Positions 4,977 through 6,508 of a stretch of DNA of 6,508 nucleotides are shown here, piece after piece. Position numbers and translations under genes: made by a program. Each line of letters starts with the position of its first letter. The stretch's first letter is position 1. The DNA is from Thermococcus sp. (lineage in GTDB: Archaea; Methanobacteriota_B; Thermococci; Thermococcales; Thermococcaceae), in contig JALTMZ010000065.1 in the NCBI GenBank assembly GCA_027001105.1, positions 1 through 6,508 of the forward strand. Reading direction: 5' to 3'. The notes beneath the pieces were generated by a model. The model made no database searches. It was not told the origin of the DNA and saw nothing but the letters and a program-made list of their open reading frames with translations.

Positions 4977-5421
4977 CTTCTTTTAGGTATCTTTCAAACT
5001 TCCTGAGGATGTCCATCTGGCTCCAAGTTTCGACAGCTGAGGGCTTAAGTGAGCGAACCCTTGTAAGGGCATCTTTCAGGTTCAAACCCTGAGAATACAT
5101 TAGATATGCAACCGCTATTGTTCCGCTTCTCCCACTTCCCCCAAAGCAGTGAATCAGGACTTTCTTTCCATCTTTAGCTTTTTCATCTATCCATCTGACG
5201 ATATTAATCAGTTGCTCCAGTGTAGGAGCTGAGAAGTCCTCAATGGGACTGTAAAGTACTTCCACTCCATGTTTTCCCCACTCCTTCAAATCATAGTAGA
5301 GCTCATATTCGTATGTAAGCACCACAACGGCTTGGAATTCTTTTGCAAGTTCTGCAATCTCTTCAGGATATGGCATAGGGGAAAAGGCAACTTTGTCGGT
5401 TATGAACTTTGGAACGACCAT
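4966..5421 (-). CDS. Dual-specificity-type protein phosphatase (CX5R, Thermococcales PTP)
   Basis: The 151-aa protein is a compact cysteine phosphatase like the characterised protein tyrosine phosphatase of Thermococcus kodakarensis. The P-loop HCFGGSGRSGT (91-101) contains nucleophile C92 and phosphate-binding R98. D62 in PIEDFSAP (59-66) sits at the position of the usual general acid, and the ETWSQ motif (131-135) supplies a Gln typical of the family. It would hydrolyse phosphotyrosine or phosphoserine in the cytoplasm; no signal peptide or membrane segment is seen. The ATG at 5421 is chosen because GGGGTGAT lies 4 nt upstream; a GTG at 5430 lies within that site. A candidate TATA (minus-strand AGTTAAAATT, 5456-5465) lies about 40 nt before the start. 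Neighbours are a convergent KaiC-like gene and a divergent lipoprotein gene. Confidence 0.92.
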   Translation of the reverse strand: MVVPKFITDKVAFSPMPYPEEIAELAKEFQAVVVLTYEYELYYDLKEWGKHGVEVLYSPIEDFSAPTLEQLINIVRWIDEKAKDGKKVLIHCFGGSGRSGTIAVAYLMYSQGLNLKDALTRVRSLKPSAVETWSQMDILRKFERYLKEVTG

Positions 5422-5484
5422 TTGAATCACCCCAGTGTTCTTCTCTTATGGACAGAATTTTAACTTTTTGTTGGAAGTAAAGAA

Positions 5485-5505
5485 ACCCTTTTAAGTTCCA
5501 AGGGT
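5485..5505 (+). promoter_or_regulatory. Promoter of the DUF2202 lipoprotein gene within an inverted repeat
   Basis: CTTTTAAG (5488-5495) is a reasonable TATA box, centred 37 nt before the ATG at 5529. It is enclosed by the inverted repeat ACCCTT (5485-5490) / AAGGGT (5500-5505); an outer pair TTGGAA (5471-5476) / TTCCAA (5496-5501) partly overlaps it. Repressor binding here would cover the TATA box. The motif is short, so operator function is only a suggestion. Confidence 0.42.
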
Positions 5506-5528
5506 AATTTACATATTGGGGGTTAAAA

Positions 5529-6251
5529 ATGAGAAAGCTACTGGCATTGTTTGTTATCATGATCTTGTTTGGAGTAGTGAGCTCTTCTGGCTGTGTAGGG
5601 GAAACAAAGACCGAAACTGCAACGGTAACTGATACAATTCCTTTAACTGCTGACACAAATGGCAATGTAAATACCCAGGAGCTACAGTCTTACATTGAGT
5701 CCTTACCAGCTGGAGAGCTAACTGAAGCTGAAAAAGATGGTCTTCTGTATATGGTAGAGGAAGAAAAGCTCGCTCATGATGTTTACACTAAACTCTACGA
5801 AAAGTGGGGATTGCAAATATTCAGCAATATTGCCAAAAGTGAAACAACCCATGTTGAGTCCGTTAGGATGTTGCTTAAGAAGTACAATCTGCCCGATCCA
5901 ACAGCGGATTCAAAGATAGGGGAATTCAAAAATAAAAAGCTCCAAGACTTATACAACAAACTGATAGAGCAGGGCATGAAGAGCGAAATTGATGCCCTAA
6001 AAGTTGGTGCCCTAATAGAGGAAGTTGATATCATCGACCTCCAAGAAAGAATAGCGGAAACAAATAAACTTGACATAATAACAGTATATGAGAACCTTAT
6101 GATGGGTTCAAGAAATCACCTCAGGGCATTTGTAACTCAACTGAAAAACAGGGGAGTAACATACGAGCCACAGGTTTTGCCGAAGGATGAATATGAACAG
6201 ATAATCAGCAGTCCGATGGAAAAAGGTCAAGGAGTGGGTGGAAAACCCTGA
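5529..6251 (+). CDS. DUF2202 ferritin-like lipoprotein
   Basis: The 240-aa product has a lipoprotein signal: MRKLL, a hydrophobic stretch (4-17) and a lipobox ending in G21-C22. A Thr-rich linker (24-50) then tethers a helical domain outside the membrane. The domain (63-215) fits DUF2202 of the ferritin-like superfamily: VEEEKLAHDVY (76-86), S-E105-T-T-H108 (an ExxH metal motif), a second helix pair with E164-E165 and D166, and SRNHLRAF (194-201) with H197. These residues could bind a di-iron or other metal site, but the function of the family is not established and no activity is claimed. The start has GGGGGT 5 nt upstream. It is divergent from the phosphatase and convergent with the DUF4405 gene; GC and codon use look like the neighbours. 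Confidence 0.88.
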   Translation: MRKLLALFVIMILFGVVSSSGCVGETKTETATVTDTIPLTADTNGNVNTQELQSYIESLPAGELTEAEKDGLLYMVEEEKLAHDVYTKLYEKWGLQIFSNIAKSETTHVESVRMLLKKYNLPDPTADSKIGEFKNKKLQDLYNKLIEQGMKSEIDALKVGALIEEVDIIDLQERIAETNKLDIITVYENLMMGSRNHLRAFVTQLKNRGVTYEPQVLPKDEYEQIISSPMEKGQGVGGKP

Positions 6252-6265
6252 GTTTTGGCTTTCAA

Positions 6266-6290
6266 TTTAATCTTTTTAGATTTCTCAGAA
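6266..6290 (+). terminator. Short hairpin with T-tract after the DUF2202 gene
   Basis: AATCT (6269-6273) and AGATT (6278-6282) can form a 5-bp stem around TTTT, and the run of five T (6273-6277) is itself a likely archaeal termination signal. It lies 15-40 nt after the stop codon in the 67-bp gap between convergent genes. The stem is weak. Confidence 0.35.
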
Positions 6291-6318
6291 TACGGACAAA
6301 TATTGAAAAGAAATTAAA

Positions 6319-6508
6319 TTACTTCTTGAACATCCTCTTGAAGTAGGTTTTCATAGCTCCCCAGTTAAGTGCCAGGTGCACGAAAGAGAGTCCAAAAAAT
6401 ATGAAGCCAACATAAGAATGTATTGTATCTGCCGTATCAACAGGCAGGTTTATGCCGTATTGCACTGCCAGCGGTGCAACGAGGAGTATTACTCCCGTTA
6501 TCCCTGTG
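6319..6508 (-). CDS. C-terminal part of a DUF4405-type membrane protein (5' end outside window)
   Basis: Reading the minus strand from the window edge, an open frame of 62 residues ends at TAA (6321-6319). It contains a hydrophobic segment (TGITGVILLVAPLAVQYG, 1-18), a short loop, and a second segment HSYVGFIFFGLSFVHLALNW (30-49) ending in a basic tail (KTYFKRMFKK). The His-x13-His spacing (H30, H44) followed by L-x-L-N-W is typical of DUF4405 proteins, which resemble small membrane cytochromes b; the histidines are candidate haem ligands. Haem binding is inferred from the family pattern. The N-terminal helices and the start are beyond the window. It is convergent with the DUF2202 gene, with 67 bp between stops. 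Confidence 0.72.
   Translation of the reverse strand, partial: TGITGVILLVAPLAVQYGINLPVDTADTIHSYVGFIFFGLSFVHLALNWGAMKTYFKRMFKK

Noticed and set aside
1..6508. CRISPR array, insertion sequence, tRNA or rRNA
   Set aside because: No regularly spaced direct repeats, transposase-like coding, cloverleaf or conserved rRNA segments were seen on either strand.

Overview
The window looks like chromosomal DNA from a hyperthermophilic archaeon of the order Thermococcales (Pyrococcus/Thermococcus type), probably one of its moderately AT-rich members. The evidence is gene content (a KaiC-like protein, an archaeal MptE, a Mut7-C/zinc-ribbon protein, an LSm-like protein, a CX5R phosphatase and a DUF2202 lipoprotein), archaeal TATA-type promoters about 35-40 nt before start codons, strong GGTGAT-type Shine-Dalgarno sites 3-6 nt before most starts, very short intergenic gaps, and proteins rich in Lys, Glu and Ile. 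The species cannot be fixed from sequence reading alone.

Layout, left to right. A gene fragment (+, 2-109) ends by overlapping the 3' end of mobB. mobB (-) is preceded by a 70-aa LSm-like gene (-) whose stop codon touches the mobB start region, so the two look like a two-gene operon. A divergent promoter region (about 1043-1105) then separates them from an unrecognised 274-aa protein (+, 1106-1930). Between that gene and the next, convergent pair lies a previously unlabelled C/D-box sRNA (+, about 1946-2003) with complete boxes C, D', C' and D. Next comes a two-gene minus-strand operon: a Mut7-C/zinc-ribbon protein followed by mptE (pterin pyrophosphokinase), joined by a TAATG overlap. Divergent from it is a PhnP-like metallo-beta-lactamase-fold hydrolase (+), whose promoter carries a perfect 22-bp palindrome. 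A KaiC/RecA-like protein that has lost its Walker A motif (+) follows, overlapping tail-to-tail with a dual-specificity-type protein phosphatase (-). The phosphatase is divergent from a ferritin-like DUF2202 lipoprotein (+). The window closes with the C-terminal part of a DUF4405-type membrane protein (-).

Functionally this is mostly housekeeping and accessory metabolism: molybdenum/tungsten cofactor nucleotide assembly, C1-carrier pterin synthesis, RNA-related proteins (LSm, Mut7-C, C/D sRNA), signalling proteins (KaiC-like pseudo-ATPase and phosphatase) and cell-surface redox or metal proteins (DUF2202, DUF4405). No mobile element, CRISPR array, tRNA or rRNA was seen. The observations most worth following are the C/D-box sRNA at the convergent junction, the perfect palindrome in the hydrolase promoter, the Walker-less KaiC homologue, and the divergent LSm protein linked to mobB.
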